Source of the DNA: JAFGHJ01 sp964525555
Lineage (GTDB): Bacteria > Hydrothermota > UBA3072
Length of the DNA stretch: 64,000 bases
Assembly (NCBI GenBank): GCA_964525555.1
Contig: CAZGHN010000002.1
Location: 291,028-355,027, forward strand
Direction of reading: 5' to 3'
Part shown: positions 15,151-24,284 of the stretch, in pieces
Layout: every line of letters begins with the position of its first letter
Numbering within the stretch: position 1 is the stretch's first letter
Made by a program: the position numbers and the translations under genes
Notes under the pieces: generated by a model
Seen by the model: the letters and a program-made list of their open reading frames with translations, nothing else
The model's database searches: none
Told to the model about the DNA's origin: nothing

Positions 15151-15612
15151 ATGATCAAATATAATAAAACTATAGAATTCAATGGAGACACATCTTCTGC
15201 AATGACAACGGCAAAAAATTTTTTCATATCAAATGGATTTAAGCTGGAGCTCCGAGGAGATGACACTCTTTTGCTGAAAGGCCCGGGAATGATTAGTAAT
15301 AGACAAAATGCGATAAGAGGTGTGTCTAAGGGGCAGTTGCAAATCACAAGTTCGTCGATTGTATTTACAGGGGATTTAGGTGGGGTTGAATTCATGAAAA
15401 AGTTTGTATGTTTCTTTCCTCCGTTATTAATACTGGGGCTAACAGCTACGCTATCCATTGTTTTTTATCTGACAAATCAGTTCTCTGTGGAATTTCTTGC
15501 CTTTGCATTGTTAATCATACCCTGGCTTATTATCGGCCCCTTAGTTGGTAGGAGCATACAACGTAGAACAGAAAATGCCATAGATACTCTGCTTGAAAAT
15601 CTCACAATGTGA
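15151..15612 (+). CDS. Membrane protein of unknown function
   Basis: A 153-residue protein with GAGGAG before ATG 15151. The first 85 residues form a soluble beta-rich domain: a Phe-Asn-Gly start, the LELRGDDTLLLKGPG hairpin and the GQLQITSSSIVFTGDLGG hairpin, which resembles a pleckstrin-like or GRAM-like sheet. Two membrane helices follow (about 88-109 and 115-132). First gene of a likely four-gene unit of membrane proteins (15151-16732), two of which also have PH/GRAM-like or DUF3592 domains. Confidence 0.68.
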   Translation: MIKYNKTIEFNGDTSSAMTTAKNFFISNGFKLELRGDDTLLLKGPGMISNRQNAIRGVSKGQLQITSSSIVFTGDLGGVEFMKKFVCFFPPLLILGLTATLSIVFYLTNQFSVEFLAFALLIIPWLIIGPLVGRSIQRRTENAIDTLLENLTM

Positions 15613-15644
15613 AATGAATGGTTGGACAATAAAGGAGTACAGGT

Positions 15645-16055
15645 ATGAAAAATTCAAAGACGGGTGCTATTTTTATTTTTTTATTGGGGCTACCTTTCTT
15701 TATCTTTGGCATGAAAGAACTCTATCAAGTAAATAAATTTGTATCAGGTGGTGAAAGAGCCAACGGTGTCATTGTCGAAATGAAAAAACACCCGGGCGCA
15801 GCCGGCAAATATTTTCCGCGTGTCCGTTTTCAAACTAAAGAGGGAATAACTATTGAATTTACACCCGGCAATGGCAGCAATCCGCCTATGTATAAAGTGA
15901 ATGACCACGTTCCGGTAATCTACAATAGCGCCTATCCCGACGCTGCTGTCATTAATTCATTTATCGAAATTTGGCTGGGTCCGGTTATATATGCAGGTCT
16001 GGGCCTGCTTTTGCTGATTTCTTCGGTTTTTCAATGGGTGCGATCGAAATCGTAA
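15645..16055 (+). CDS. DUF3592-type membrane protein
   Basis: A 136-residue protein with an AAAGGAG site. The two membrane helices (about 7-24 and 109-130) flank an extracytoplasmic beta domain (GVIVEMKKH, YFPRVRFQTKEGITIEFTPG, NDHVPVIYNSAYPDAAVI). This helix-beta-helix pattern with (Y)xPxVxF and V(P)VxYxxxxPxxAxI motifs is typical of DUF3592. The role of that family is unknown. It overlaps the next gene by 22 bases. Confidence 0.75.
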   Translation: MKNSKTGAIFIFLLGLPFFIFGMKELYQVNKFVSGGERANGVIVEMKKHPGAAGKYFPRVRFQTKEGITIEFTPGNGSNPPMYKVNDHVPVIYNSAYPDAAVINSFIEIWLGPVIYAGLGLLLLISSVFQWVRSKS

Positions 16056-16498
16056 TCGGCATAATAATTGTTATCGTCGTTACTGTTTTCTTTGTTTTCT
16101 TAAAGAAAAGACAGGATGAAGTAGAGGCGAATTTTAAAAAAAGATTTACCGGCAAGGAAATCAAAATTATGGATAAGTATGCACTGTATATTGCCAAAAT
16201 ATCAGATGGATATTCTCATTTTCGAGGGGTCGGCTATCTTGTTCTTACAGAAGATGAATTGTATTTTGAAAGACAGTTGAATAGGGAGGTAATCAGAATA
16301 CCGGCAGACTCTATCGTGAAAGCAGAGAAAACAAGAAGATTAGCAGGGCAAAGTACGGGAAGAATGCTCTTAAAGGTGATTTTTGAAACTCCGGATGGAA
16401 AACAAGACGCTATTGCATGGAGCGTAAAGAAATTGGAGCAGTGGATTAAAGAAATATCGATGATGGCGAGGAATTATGCAAAGCCGGATGAGGAATGA
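16034..16498 (+). CDS. Membrane-anchored GRAM/bacterial-PH-like protein
   Basis: A 154-residue protein; ATG 16034 is the natural start because a membrane helix (about 4-23) begins right there, overlapping the end of the DUF3592 gene. After a basic stretch the domain GYLVLTEDELYFERQLNREVIRIPADSIVKAEKT shows the strand-turn-strand pattern of bacterial PH/GRAM domains, ending in a helix (KKLEQWIKEISMMA). Such domains bind membranes or partner proteins. Same transcript as its neighbours. Confidence 0.72.
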   Translation: MGAIEIVIGIIIVIVVTVFFVFLKKRQDEVEANFKKRFTGKEIKIMDKYALYIAKISDGYSHFRGVGYLVLTEDELYFERQLNREVIRIPADSIVKAEKTRRLAGQSTGRMLLKVIFETPDGKQDAIAWSVKKLEQWIKEISMMARNYAKPDEE

Positions 16499-16507
16499 CG
16501 TGGTATT

Positions 16508-16732
16508 ATGGGATTGAAAATCATTTTCATTCTTTTAGCCTTTGCTCTTATAATTATGGCTAGATTTTGTAACGCAATTTACGACTGGGGGACTGATAGT
16601 GCTAGAAGTTGGGGTTGGAATCGAATTGTTGGAATCAGAACGCGTATGAAACATTGGGCACTTCCATTTTCACAGATACTGTTGGTTCTCCTGGCAATTG
16701 GCTGCCTCTTTGCAGTTATTTTTTTCAACTAA
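16508..16732 (+). CDS. Small two-helix membrane protein
   Basis: A 74-residue protein starting ATG 16508, 9 bases after the preceding stop. Hydrophobic helices lie at about 4-22 and 53-73. A Trp/Arg-rich loop (YDWGTDSARSWGWNRIVGIRTRMKHW) lies between. Unknown function; last gene of the unit. Confidence 0.6.
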   Translation: MGLKIIFILLAFALIIMARFCNAIYDWGTDSARSWGWNRIVGIRTRMKHWALPFSQILLVLLAIGCLFAVIFFN

Positions 16733-16969
16733 CTTTTCTAAGCCATTTTTTAGGGTTTTGGATTTAGGATTTGGATTTAGATTTTAGTTCGTTTTTTTTG
16801 GTCTGTCGTCTGCGGTCTTAGTTCGTTTTTTTACCATTCAACTATTTTACTATTTTTCAATTTTTCTAACTACGGTTTGCCGTCCTCGGTCATCCGTTTT
16901 GATTCGTTTTTAAGATTTGGTTTTGACTTTGGACGCCGGACATTGGACTTTGGACAAAGTCGAAGACTT
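16733..16969. repeat. Word-repeat mosaic
   Basis: TTTGGATTTAGGATTTGGATTTAG (about 16756-16779), GGTCTGTCGTCTGCGGTC (about 16800-16817), CCATTCAACTATTTTACTATTTTTCAA (about 16835-16861), GGTTTGCCGTCCTCGGTCATCCG (about 16875-16897) and TTGGACTTTGGACAAAGTC (about 16942-16960). No gene is seen. Confidence 0.6.
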
Positions 16970-16970
16970 C

Positions 16971-17621
16971 TCATTCATCAAAAAATTTTAAACCACCTCT
17001 TTTTCTAAGAAGAACAAATAACACGTAAAGGATTCCGAGTCCAAACCCGAGAGTAAAAATTCCCATGTGTTTTATCATGCCCCAAAAAAACGATTTAAAC
17101 GGTTCTTCAATTTCTATCGTATCAGCTCGGAAAAGAGGTATACAAATCATAATACTGCCAATAATGACATTCATTGTCCCAATAAGCGTCCATACTTTTA
17201 GTTGTATATCCTTTTTATCAATTTTAACAGATACTTTGATATAAGTTATAACATAGAAAGAAATCGCTAAAGAAGCTGATACTCCGGCGTAAGCATAATT
17301 CATATCTGTATTAAGTGCCGATATGACAACTCCTAAGTAAGAAAAATATAATCCAAAAGTCAACCACTTAAGATGAACTCTGGTAGAGCTTTCTTTTAAT
17401 TTTGTGTTAAATTTGTCTAAAAGAAAGGGATATGATATATGGAATATTGAATATATTGCAAAAACAGTAATAATTTGATTTGAATAATCCTTAATATTCA
17501 GCGGTATAAAATCTGATGAAAATATGAAAGCAAAAAGCAAACAGGTTAAAGGCATGATAAAGCCGAAAGCGGCTAAAACAAATATTATCCTTCCAATATC
17601 ATTGTTTTGTTCTTTTTCCAT
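16971..17621 (-). CDS. Six-helix membrane protein
   Basis: A 216-residue protein with about six membrane helices (roughly 12-33, 45-65, 82-100, 110-128, 140-162 and 185-207) and a short basic C-terminus ending RGGLKFFDE. No substrate motif is recognised. Its promoter (17643-17671) and its 3' end are each near-identical to sequences flanking the unrelated lipoprotein gene at 12102-12563, suggesting shuffling between shared flanks. Confidence 0.68.
   Translation of the reverse strand: MEKEQNNDIGRIIFVLAAFGFIMPLTCLLFAFIFSSDFIPLNIKDYSNQIITVFAIYSIFHISYPFLLDKFNTKLKESSTRVHLKWLTFGLYFSYLGVVISALNTDMNYAYAGVSASLAISFYVITYIKVSVKIDKKDIQLKVWTLIGTMNVIIGSIMICIPLFRADTIEIEEPFKSFFWGMIKHMGIFTLGFGLGILYVLFVLLRKRGGLKFFDE
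16972..17001 (-). repeat. Copy of the (R)GGL(K/E)FFDE element, in frame
   Basis: In this copy the element forms the 3' end of the membrane-protein gene. The near-identical copy at 12073-12101 lies just outside its gene, and a partial copy is at 11615-11633. Confidence 0.5.
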
Positions 17622-17642
17622 AAATCTCTCTTCTTCCTAAAA

Positions 17643-17671
17643 AGTTTACGGATTTTTTACCGATAAATCAA
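17643..17671 (-). promoter_or_regulatory. Promoter of the 16971-17621 gene, repeat-family copy
   Basis: TTGATT (17671-17666), 17-bp spacer, TAAACT (17648-17643). Shares AAAAGTTTACGGATTTTTTAC with 12581-12601 and the AAGGGG-GCG-AAGCACC block with 2190-2215 and 12609-12630. Confidence 0.65.
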
Positions 17672-17767
17672 GGGGTGGTGTAAAGCACCGAGTTATGAGT
17701 CATCGGTGATTTGTCGACAAATAAACAAACCGAGAGATGACGGCAGCAGGAGGTCGAACATTAATAC

Positions 17768-20700
17768 TCAAAATCCGGCTCCGTAGATTACAAATGAAGC
17801 GTAAAGATTCTGATAAAGATTAATCTCGTCAAAGTTGCCGTTAATCACATTTTTGTAAAGCTCATGGATATTAGTAAGCCCAATTCCAAAATTGAGAAAA
17901 CTGGTATCAATATAGAACCCCAGGGTTGAGGATTTTACAAAAACCCTTGAATTCCCATTGAAAAAAGAATTAAAAGTTTCCGATGTCCACGCACCATAAA
18001 GAGAGCCAACACAATGGATATTTGCTCGTAACCCGAGAAGACTCCAATTAAACAGTGTTACTCTGGCAGATCCTCCTAATTTAGTCATAAACATTTTCAT
18101 AAATTCGTTACGCTTGTAACCCGGAAGGTCTTCAAAATCATAAAAGCTAAGCGGATAACTTCCTATAGGAGTCATTCCTCCCATACTGTAGTGTTCGGAA
18201 AAATAACTGCGGGGATGGAAACCGCTTATGTATAGTTCTGAAGTCAATACGGTTAATTTGTTAAGCAGTTTGAAATTATTAACATACTTTCCCTTTATTT
18301 TCATTTTACTACACCACTGTTCTTTAAAATCACAAACATATTCAAAACTAATTTTAGTGCCAAAGGTGGGAAAAACTAATCGTTCAAGATTATCACACTC
18401 TACACGCAAATACCCATTAAACGGTCGCTCCTCTTCGGTCCCGTTAATGTATCTTCTCAACGAAGATTCGGCACCAACAATAAAGGCAAGATCTTTATAA
18501 TAATAGGACCAAGATACACTACCTGAAAGATACTCATCATACTGAATATTATAAAGAGTTGTATCCTGTCGTCCTGGGAAGTACAGTCTTTTCATCCCCA
18601 GGGATACATCGGGAAAAATAATACAGGACTTTGCCATAAGATCACATTTGTTAACACCTATTTCACATGTATATCCTTGAGGTAAATTCCTGGCTGTTTT
18701 TAGAGGAAATCCTTGCTTTATGCTTACATAAATCGAACGATTTCGCCATTCTCTTATTCTTTTTGTCCTGAACTCGGTAAATAATTTAAGTCCCTCATCT
18801 TTGTCAAGAGTCAAATTGGGAAATTCAAGCGTATGGCCGGTTCTGGCTCGTACGCTGATAATTAGCGAACTATCTTTTATTCCCTCCACCGAAATAGTTT
18901 TCAATTGATAATCCTTATATATATCCTTATTCCTTTCTAAAATTCGATCCGGAAATAGAGGTCCGGGGTATTTTCCTTCCAACTCTAATCCCAAACTCGT
19001 ATCTTCAGGGCTGGTAATTTTAACACCTTTTACGTATTTTCCTCTGTTTCCATAGACGATTAACGAATCTTTATCTTCAAAAGAAGAGTATTTGGCACTA
19101 TCGACAAAGGGAGAGATATACCCGCTGGCGACATATTCATTTTCAACAAGTTCTTTTATTTCATTAAAATTCAATTTTCTTTTCTTTTTGCGTATAGATT
19201 CCTTTACCTTTTTTTCGATGCGAGAATCAACAGGTTTATTTTTCCCCATTATTAAATTTACACCTGCCGGTTTCAAATACTCATCTTTTTCTGTTAAAAA
19301 GAATTTAATGTGTAATTTCTCCGAATTTTTATCGACACTCGCACCAACATTTTTATAATCTCCTGTATTATAAATATTCCTGAGAGCATAACACACATCG
19401 TTCCGTTCGATACAACTCGTGCTATCAAGCTTGATCGCTCTTTTTATTTTTTTTGCTATTTTCTTCTTCTCAATCGCAAGGGTGTCATTATCTTTTACAA
19501 GAAATAACTCTACAGAGCCTACCTTAAAAATTTCTCTGGATATATTAAGATTATCTTTTTTGTCTTCTCTATTCGCAAGATCTTTTTTTATACCTTCTAT
19601 TTTGTCTTTTGCAGCATCGCGTCCTGCTTTAATCAACTCATTTAGTTTCTTTTCATTAAAATCAAACCCTCCCTTGATGTCTATACCAATCCGCCCGTCT
19701 GCACGTTTCCAGCTGTTACACACATGAAATTCCCTGGCAAGAGAAGAAGTTTTACCAAGAACATTAATCCCTAATAAACCTGACATTTCTTCGCCCGTTT
19801 CCGTCGCTTTTTCCCCGACACAATCTAATTTCGAAGGGTAAGAGGCAATTACAAAGATATCTTCCCCTTTCTCTTCATCATGTATAGTAATAATGTTATC
19901 CGGTTTTCTGGAAGGATCGAAATCCTGCAGAAAAGCATCAACAGGGAGATTATCGAGAACCCCTCCGTCAACATATTGTTCGCCCTCTATTGTCATCGGT
20001 TCAAAGGCAAGCGGGAAAGAACCGCTTGCCCTGAGAGCCGTAGAAAGTGACCCATCAACTTTTAGCTTCGATTCTCCACTATTCAGATTTGTAAGTATAG
20101 CTCCAAACGAATAGGGTAATTTAGAAAAATCGAACTCTGCTTTGTAACACGCGCCAAGTGTTTTATTAGCTATTTCATCCGTGAATTTCTGAGCAACTCT
20201 TATCCCCGTACCGGCTTCATATGTCATAAAAATAAGACTCTTGTGTAGAGCTACCTCCATAGCTGGGGGTCTGGGTTTATTTCTAATACGCACCCAGATT
20301 GGTGTATATCTTCTGGGTTGCTGATCCTGAAAGAAAGTTTCCCAATCAATTTCTTCTTTAACAATAAATTCCAGACTATCGAGTGAGTAACCGCTTGCAT
20401 ATAAGCCGCCTATTATTGAGCCCATACTTGTACCTGAGATACCATCTATGGGAATGTAATTTTCTTCAAGTACACGCAGAACACCGATATGAGCAACACC
20501 TCTTACTATACCTCCGGCAAGAGCTACCCCTACTTTCACTTTTCTCTGTAAGCCGGGAACTTCCTCCCATTCTCCTCCTTCGATTTTCTGCTCTGCAGTA
20601 AATTTCTCTGAATCAAGATTTTTTTCCCAGTTTAAATTGACATGTTGGTTGTCAGGCTTTAAACGAAATAACACCGGGAATTCATTCGGATATAAGGGTT

Positions 20701-20830
20701 GTGAAATAGCTATTACTGAAAGCAGCGAGATGGCCAAAAATAAGCTAACCCGTTCATAAATTTTGATGGTGCTATTTTTTGTTCCTTGAAAAATATTTTC
20801 ATTGGGCACTGTATTTTTTCGCGCAAACAT
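17768..20830 (-). CDS. Type Vd patatin-like autotransporter (PlpD type)
   Basis: A 1020-residue protein with an AAGGAGGGGG site. A charged N-terminus and hydrophobic signal (about 28-46) are followed by a patatin phospholipase domain: oxyanion loop GGIVRG (106-111), nucleophile elbow G133-T-S135-M-G, and Asp in VDGG (D288). A linker and a POTRA-like domain (about 440-620) lead to an Omp85/BamA-type barrel over the last 300 residues, ending with an aromatic-rich strand (VIYGAGF) as is usual for barrel assembly. This order (patatin, POTRA, 16-strand barrel) is that of PlpD, whose lipase is carried to the cell surface by its own barrel. It is flanked by word-repeat spacers and appears monocistronic. 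Confidence 0.88.
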   Translation of the reverse strand: MFARKNTVPNENIFQGTKNSTIKIYERVSLFLAISLLSVIAISQPLYPNEFPVLFRLKPDNQHVNLNWEKNLDSEKFTAEQKIEGGEWEEVPGLQRKVKVGVALAGGIVRGVAHIGVLRVLEENYIPIDGISGTSMGSIIGGLYASGYSLDSLEFIVKEEIDWETFFQDQQPRRYTPIWVRIRNKPRPPAMEVALHKSLIFMTYEAGTGIRVAQKFTDEIANKTLGACYKAEFDFSKLPYSFGAILTNLNSGESKLKVDGSLSTALRASGSFPLAFEPMTIEGEQYVDGGVLDNLPVDAFLQDFDPSRKPDNIITIHDEEKGEDIFVIASYPSKLDCVGEKATETGEEMSGLLGINVLGKTSSLAREFHVCNSWKRADGRIGIDIKGGFDFNEKKLNELIKAGRDAAKDKIEGIKKDLANREDKKDNLNISREIFKVGSVELFLVKDNDTLAIEKKKIAKKIKRAIKLDSTSCIERNDVCYALRNIYNTGDYKNVGASVDKNSEKLHIKFFLTEKDEYLKPAGVNLIMGKNKPVDSRIEKKVKESIRKKKRKLNFNEIKELVENEYVASGYISPFVDSAKYSSFEDKDSLIVYGNRGKYVKGVKITSPEDTSLGLELEGKYPGPLFPDRILERNKDIYKDYQLKTISVEGIKDSSLIISVRARTGHTLEFPNLTLDKDEGLKLFTEFRTKRIREWRNRSIYVSIKQGFPLKTARNLPQGYTCEIGVNKCDLMAKSCIIFPDVSLGMKRLYFPGRQDTTLYNIQYDEYLSGSVSWSYYYKDLAFIVGAESSLRRYINGTEEERPFNGYLRVECDNLERLVFPTFGTKISFEYVCDFKEQWCSKMKIKGKYVNNFKLLNKLTVLTSELYISGFHPRSYFSEHYSMGGMTPIGSYPLSFYDFEDLPGYKRNEFMKMFMTKLGGSARVTLFNWSLLGLRANIHCVGSLYGAWTSETFNSFFNGNSRVFVKSSTLGFYIDTSFLNFGIGLTNIHELYKNVINGNFDEINLYQNLYASFVIYGAGF

Positions 20831-21171
20831 ATCCCCCTCCTTAATTTGGTTTGTTTTATAGTACTGTTATATAAAATGTTACAATACATGAAAAAATTTT
20901 ATTGATATTTACTATTTAGTCAAGAGTGAGGATTTTTAGTATCAGTTAAGGGATTGGGATTTAGATTTTACTTCGTTATCCCATTACTTAGATTCTCTGA
21001 ATCAAGATTCAGTGTATCGGTGAATCAGTTGTAAGGATTTTTTCTATTCAGTTAAATAGAGAAATAGCAAAATAGAGAAATAGTTACCATTTATCCATTT
21101 CCCAAATTTTCCATTTTTCTAAATATGGTCTACCGTCTTGAGTAGTTAGACGAAAATTACCTATCTCCTTT
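20831..21171. repeat. Spacer with word repeats and hairpin
   Basis: A TTGACT box on the minus strand (20923-20918) may belong to the autotransporter promoter, but no clear -10 at proper spacing is seen. Words: GGGATTGGGATTTAGATTTTA (about 20951-20970), GATTC-TCT-GAATC hairpin (20991-21003), AAATAGAGAAATAGCAAAATAGAGAAATAG (about 21054-21083) and GGTCTACCGTCTTGAGT (about 21127-21143). Confidence 0.5.
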
Positions 21172-21924
21172 CTACTTCTTATGTGCCAGGAGCCATTTAT
21201 ATATTTCTTTATATTCGTAGACCTTATGAATTGAGTGACCTTTTCCTGCAAGTTTTGTGTATTTTACTTTTCCGCCGGCATTTCTTAAAGCGAGGACCAT
21301 TTCCTCGGTTTTACTTGGCGGAACGATATCGTCCAGGGCGCCGTGAAATGCCCAAACGGGAATATTTTTCATGGCTTTAACATTTTTTGTGCTCCAGCCT
21401 CCGCATAAAGGAATAGCTGCTGCAAAGTATCCCGGGTGTTTTATGGCAAGAGACCAAACTCCTGAACCGCCCAAACTCATTCCCGTAAGATAAATTCTGT
21501 TCTGGTCGATTCTGTATTTGTTTGACAATTCCTTGTATAAAGGAGGAAACCAGTCGTCCTTATTCCAGTTTCTATCCGGAGGACACTGCGGAGAAACGAT
21601 AATAAATGGGAAATGCCATCCTTTGCTTACAAGGTAAGGAGGACCGTACTTTTTCAATTTTTCCAAATTATAGCCGCGCCTCGATCGTCCGTGCATGTAA
21701 ACCAAAAGAGGCCATTTTTTGGAAGGTTGCTTTCCGTACTCTTTTGGTAAATACAGTAAATACCTGTAAGCAGTGTTTCCCTCTACAGGTACCATACCTG
21801 TATTTCGATAAGACATGCCGGAATTATTGAGGTTCGGATTAATGCAGGAAAGTAAAAATATTAAAGTAATAATTACCATTTTGAACGGAAAATGTAAGCT
21901 GAATCTGCTCTTAGAAATATTCAT
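21172..21924 (-). CDS. Alpha/beta-hydrolase lipoprotein (esterase family)
   Basis: A 250-residue protein with a lipobox (LLSC, Cys27). The hydrolase core shows HGR near 79 for the oxyanion region, G148-M-S150-L-G-G as nucleophile elbow, an acid at about D198 or D199 (ALDDIVP) and H230 (GKGHS). This layout is shared by prolyl-oligopeptidase-like esterases, PHB depolymerases and feruloyl esterases; substrate cannot be fixed. The start at ATG 21924 sits about 3-4 bases after the predicted RNA start, suggesting a leaderless mRNA. Confidence 0.85.
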   Translation of the reverse strand: MNISKSRFSLHFPFKMVIITLIFLLSCINPNLNNSGMSYRNTGMVPVEGNTAYRYLLYLPKEYGKQPSKKWPLLVYMHGRSRRGYNLEKLKKYGPPYLVSKGWHFPFIIVSPQCPPDRNWNKDDWFPPLYKELSNKYRIDQNRIYLTGMSLGGSGVWSLAIKHPGYFAAAIPLCGGWSTKNVKAMKNIPVWAFHGALDDIVPPSKTEEMVLALRNAGGKVKYTKLAGKGHSIHKVYEYKEIYKWLLAHKK

Positions 21925-21933
21925 GTATACTTA

Positions 21934-21962
21934 AGATTAGATAAGATTTATAGGAAGTCAAG
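21934..21962 (-). promoter_or_regulatory. Promoter of the esterase gene (leaderless)
   Basis: TTGACT (21962-21957), 17-bp spacer, TAATCT (21939-21934). RNA would begin near 21927 and the ATG is at 21924. The GATGC-TTC-GCATC hairpin (21971-21983) lies just upstream of the -35 box. Confidence 0.65.
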
Positions 21963-22034
21963 GGGCGAGGGATGCTTCGCATCACACGGTCTGCCGTCGT
22001 CGGTCATCCGTCTTGAGTCTTTAGACGAAAAGAC
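21963..22034. repeat. Hairpin and GGTCTGCCGTC words
   Basis: Hairpin GATGC-TTC-GCATC at 21971-21983, then GGTCTGCCGTCGTCGGTCATCCG and TTGAGTCTTTAGACG words, the last nearly repeated at about 21138-21155. Confidence 0.55.
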
Positions 22035-22036
22035 CT

Positions 22037-22450
22037 CTATTCCCCGATTATTTTAATCAATGCTCTTTTTTTTCTTCTTCCGTCGAATTCGCCGTAGAAT
22101 ATCTGCTCCCATGGACCGAAGTCCAGCTCGCCTTCTGTCACTGCCACTACAACTTCTCTACCCATAAGCTGGCGTTTAATATGTGCGTCGGCGTTATCTT
22201 CGAAGGTGTTGTGCTTATAACGCGGCGGGTCATAAGGGACTTTATCTTCCAGCCATTTTTTATAGTCCTCATGCAATCCTGATTCGTTGTCGTTTATAAA
22301 AACACTTGCTGTAATATGCATCGCGTTTACGAGACATAAACCTTCTTTTATTTCACTTTCTTTCAAGGCTTCTTCAACCTGGGGGGTAATATTTATAAAG
22401 TCCACCCTGTTGGGCGTATTGAACCATAATTCTTTTTTATAACTTTTCAT
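22037..22450 (-). CDS. YjbQ/UPF0047 family protein
   Basis: A 137-residue protein, the usual length of the family. Typical YjbQ landmarks are visible: the ITPQVEEAL start, NAMHITASVFINDNE, HEDYKKWLEDKVP, then HNTFEDNADAHIKRQLMG and a QxIFYGEFDGRRKKR end. YjbQ proteins form trimers with a metal site made of conserved His residues; thiamin phosphate synthase-like activity has been reported for some members, but the physiological role is unclear. It is divergent from the DUF885 gene and has its own promoter (22476-22503) plus a GGAGG ribosome site. Confidence 0.92.
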   Translation of the reverse strand: MKSYKKELWFNTPNRVDFINITPQVEEALKESEIKEGLCLVNAMHITASVFINDNESGLHEDYKKWLEDKVPYDPPRYKHNTFEDNADAHIKRQLMGREVVVAVTEGELDFGPWEQIFYGEFDGRRKKRALIKIIGE

Positions 22451-22475
22451 CTATTTCCTCCATATCTATTTAGAT

Positions 22476-22503
22476 ATCATAATATCCTTTTCTTTTTTGT
22501 CAA
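22476..22503 (-). promoter_or_regulatory. Promoter of the YjbQ gene
   Basis: TTGACA (22503-22498), 16-bp spacer, TATGAT (22481-22476). Back-to-back with the DUF885 promoter. Confidence 0.7.
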
Positions 22504-22516
22504 ATAATTTTTTGGA

Positions 22517-22544
22517 TTGACAAAATTGAGAGTTCCTTTACAAT
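22517..22544 (+). promoter_or_regulatory. Promoter of the DUF885 gene (leaderless)
   Basis: TTGACA (22517-22522), 16-bp spacer, TACAAT (22539-22544). The RNA start expected near 22551 is only about 4 bases before ATG 22555, and no ribosome site can fit. Confidence 0.75.
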
Positions 22545-22554
22545 ATATTTTAAT

Positions 22555-24267
22555 ATGAATACTATAGGCACAGAGGAAAGTCGGAAATTAAATAAATTAT
22601 TCGAAGAATATTTTGAAGAACTTATTGAGTTGTTTCCAATATACGCTTCTTATATAGGAGACAGGCGCTATGATGATAAATTTGCCAATGATATAAGCGA
22701 AGAGCATAGAGATCGACAGAAAGAGCTTTTCAGTAAATATTTAAAGGAAATTTCAGAAATAAACCGGGATTTACTTAAGGGTCAGGATAGATTAAGTTAT
22801 GATATATTTAAGCGGGATATGGTTTTATCTTTGGAGGGTTTTCAATTTGATGACCACCTTATGCCGGTAAATCAGTTTTACTGTACTCCCATATTTTTTG
22901 CGGAGTTGGGCTCCGGTAACAGTCTGCACCCGTTTAAAACAGTTAAAGATTACGAAAATTTTTTAGAAAGAGCAAAAGGCTTTCAGGCCTGGATAGATAC
23001 CGCGATCGAAAATATGAGAAAGGGATGTACGAAGGGAATTGTACAGCCAAGAATTCTTATGGAAAAGACTCTTCCTCAGTTTGAAGCACATTTTGTTAAG
23101 GATATTAAAGAAAGTTTGTTTTTTAAACCGGTTGCTGATTTCCCTGCCGATTTTCCGGCGGAAGAAAAAGAACGTTTGGTATCAGAATATTCTAAAGCGA
23201 TTGAAGGGAGGATTATTCCCGCTTATAAAAAACTATACGAATTTATAAAGAATGAGTATTTATACAAATGTAGAGAAACAATAGGTTTTTCCGACCTGCC
23301 GGATGGAAAGAATTGGTATGCATATGAAGTAAAAAGAATAACGACGACCAATTTAAAACCCGAAGAAATATTTGATATAGGAAAGAATGAGATTAAGCGG
23401 ATAGAAAAAGAAATAAATAAAATTAGGAAGCAGGTTGGTTTTGAAAGAGGAATGCAAGATTTCTTCGATTACTTAAAAAAGGAAGAGAGTTTTTATTTTA
23501 CCGATAGAAATGCTTTATTAGATGGTTACGAGGAGATGGGAAAGAGAATAGACTCCAAAATTCCGGAATTATTTAACATTATTCCGAAAGCCGGTTATAA
23601 GATAAAACCAGTGGAAAAATTCAGAGAAAAATCAGCTGCGGGAGCTCAATACATGGGGGCAACGCCAGACGGTTTCCGGCCCGGTATCTTCTATGTTAAC
23701 ACTTATGATTTGAAAGCACATCCTAAATTTGGGATGGTAACACTTTTCTTGCATGAAGTTAATCCGGGACATCACTTCCAAATTTCTTTGCAGCAGGAAC
23801 AGAAAGATTTACCAAAGTTCAGACGTTTCGGAGGTTATACTGCGTATGTAGAGGGGTGGGCGTTATATGCGGAAAGTCTGGGAAGAGAGCTTGGTTTATA
23901 TAAGGATCCATATCAATATTACGGAACTTTATCGGCTGAAATGTTCCGTGCTGTCCGGCTCGTGGTTGATGTTGGGATGCATGTAAAAGGCTGGTCCAGA
24001 GAGAAAGCGCTGGCTTTTTTTATGGATAATTTATCTGCCGTTGAATCGGAGAGTATTGCTGAGATAGAACGTTATCTTGTTATACCGGGGCAGGCTTTAT
24101 CATATAAAATAGGACAGTTGGAAATTTCCAAAATGAGAAAAAAAACTGAAAAGGAATTAGGATCGAAATTTGATATTAAAGCTTTCCATGATGAAATTTT
24201 AAGTGATGGGGCATTACCGTTGGATGTTTTGGAGATTAAGATAGATGAATGGATTAAGAGTAGATAG
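22555..24267 (+). CDS. DUF885 family zinc peptidase-like protein
   Basis: A 570-residue protein, typical of DUF885 (about 550-600). The hallmark H400-E401-V-N-P-G-H406-H407 motif (HExxPGHH) is intact, followed by a downstream ESLGRELG helix and the RLVVDVGMH segment that supplies further ligands. These proteins resemble M32/M3-type metallopeptidases and are predicted carboxypeptidases or dipeptidases. No signal peptide is visible, so it is probably cytoplasmic. It appears to be a single gene on its own promoter with no ribosome site (see the leaderless note). Confidence 0.88.
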   Translation: MNTIGTEESRKLNKLFEEYFEELIELFPIYASYIGDRRYDDKFANDISEEHRDRQKELFSKYLKEISEINRDLLKGQDRLSYDIFKRDMVLSLEGFQFDDHLMPVNQFYCTPIFFAELGSGNSLHPFKTVKDYENFLERAKGFQAWIDTAIENMRKGCTKGIVQPRILMEKTLPQFEAHFVKDIKESLFFKPVADFPADFPAEEKERLVSEYSKAIEGRIIPAYKKLYEFIKNEYLYKCRETIGFSDLPDGKNWYAYEVKRITTTNLKPEEIFDIGKNEIKRIEKEINKIRKQVGFERGMQDFFDYLKKEESFYFTDRNALLDGYEEMGKRIDSKIPELFNIIPKAGYKIKPVEKFREKSAAGAQYMGATPDGFRPGIFYVNTYDLKAHPKFGMVTLFLHEVNPGHHFQISLQQEQKDLPKFRRFGGYTAYVEGWALYAESLGRELGLYKDPYQYYGTLSAEMFRAVRLVVDVGMHVKGWSREKALAFFMDNLSAVESESIAEIERYLVIPGQALSYKIGQLEISKMRKKTEKELGSKFDIKAFHDEILSDGALPLDVLEIKIDEWIKSR

Positions 24268-24284
24268 CAGCTACCGGTTAATGG

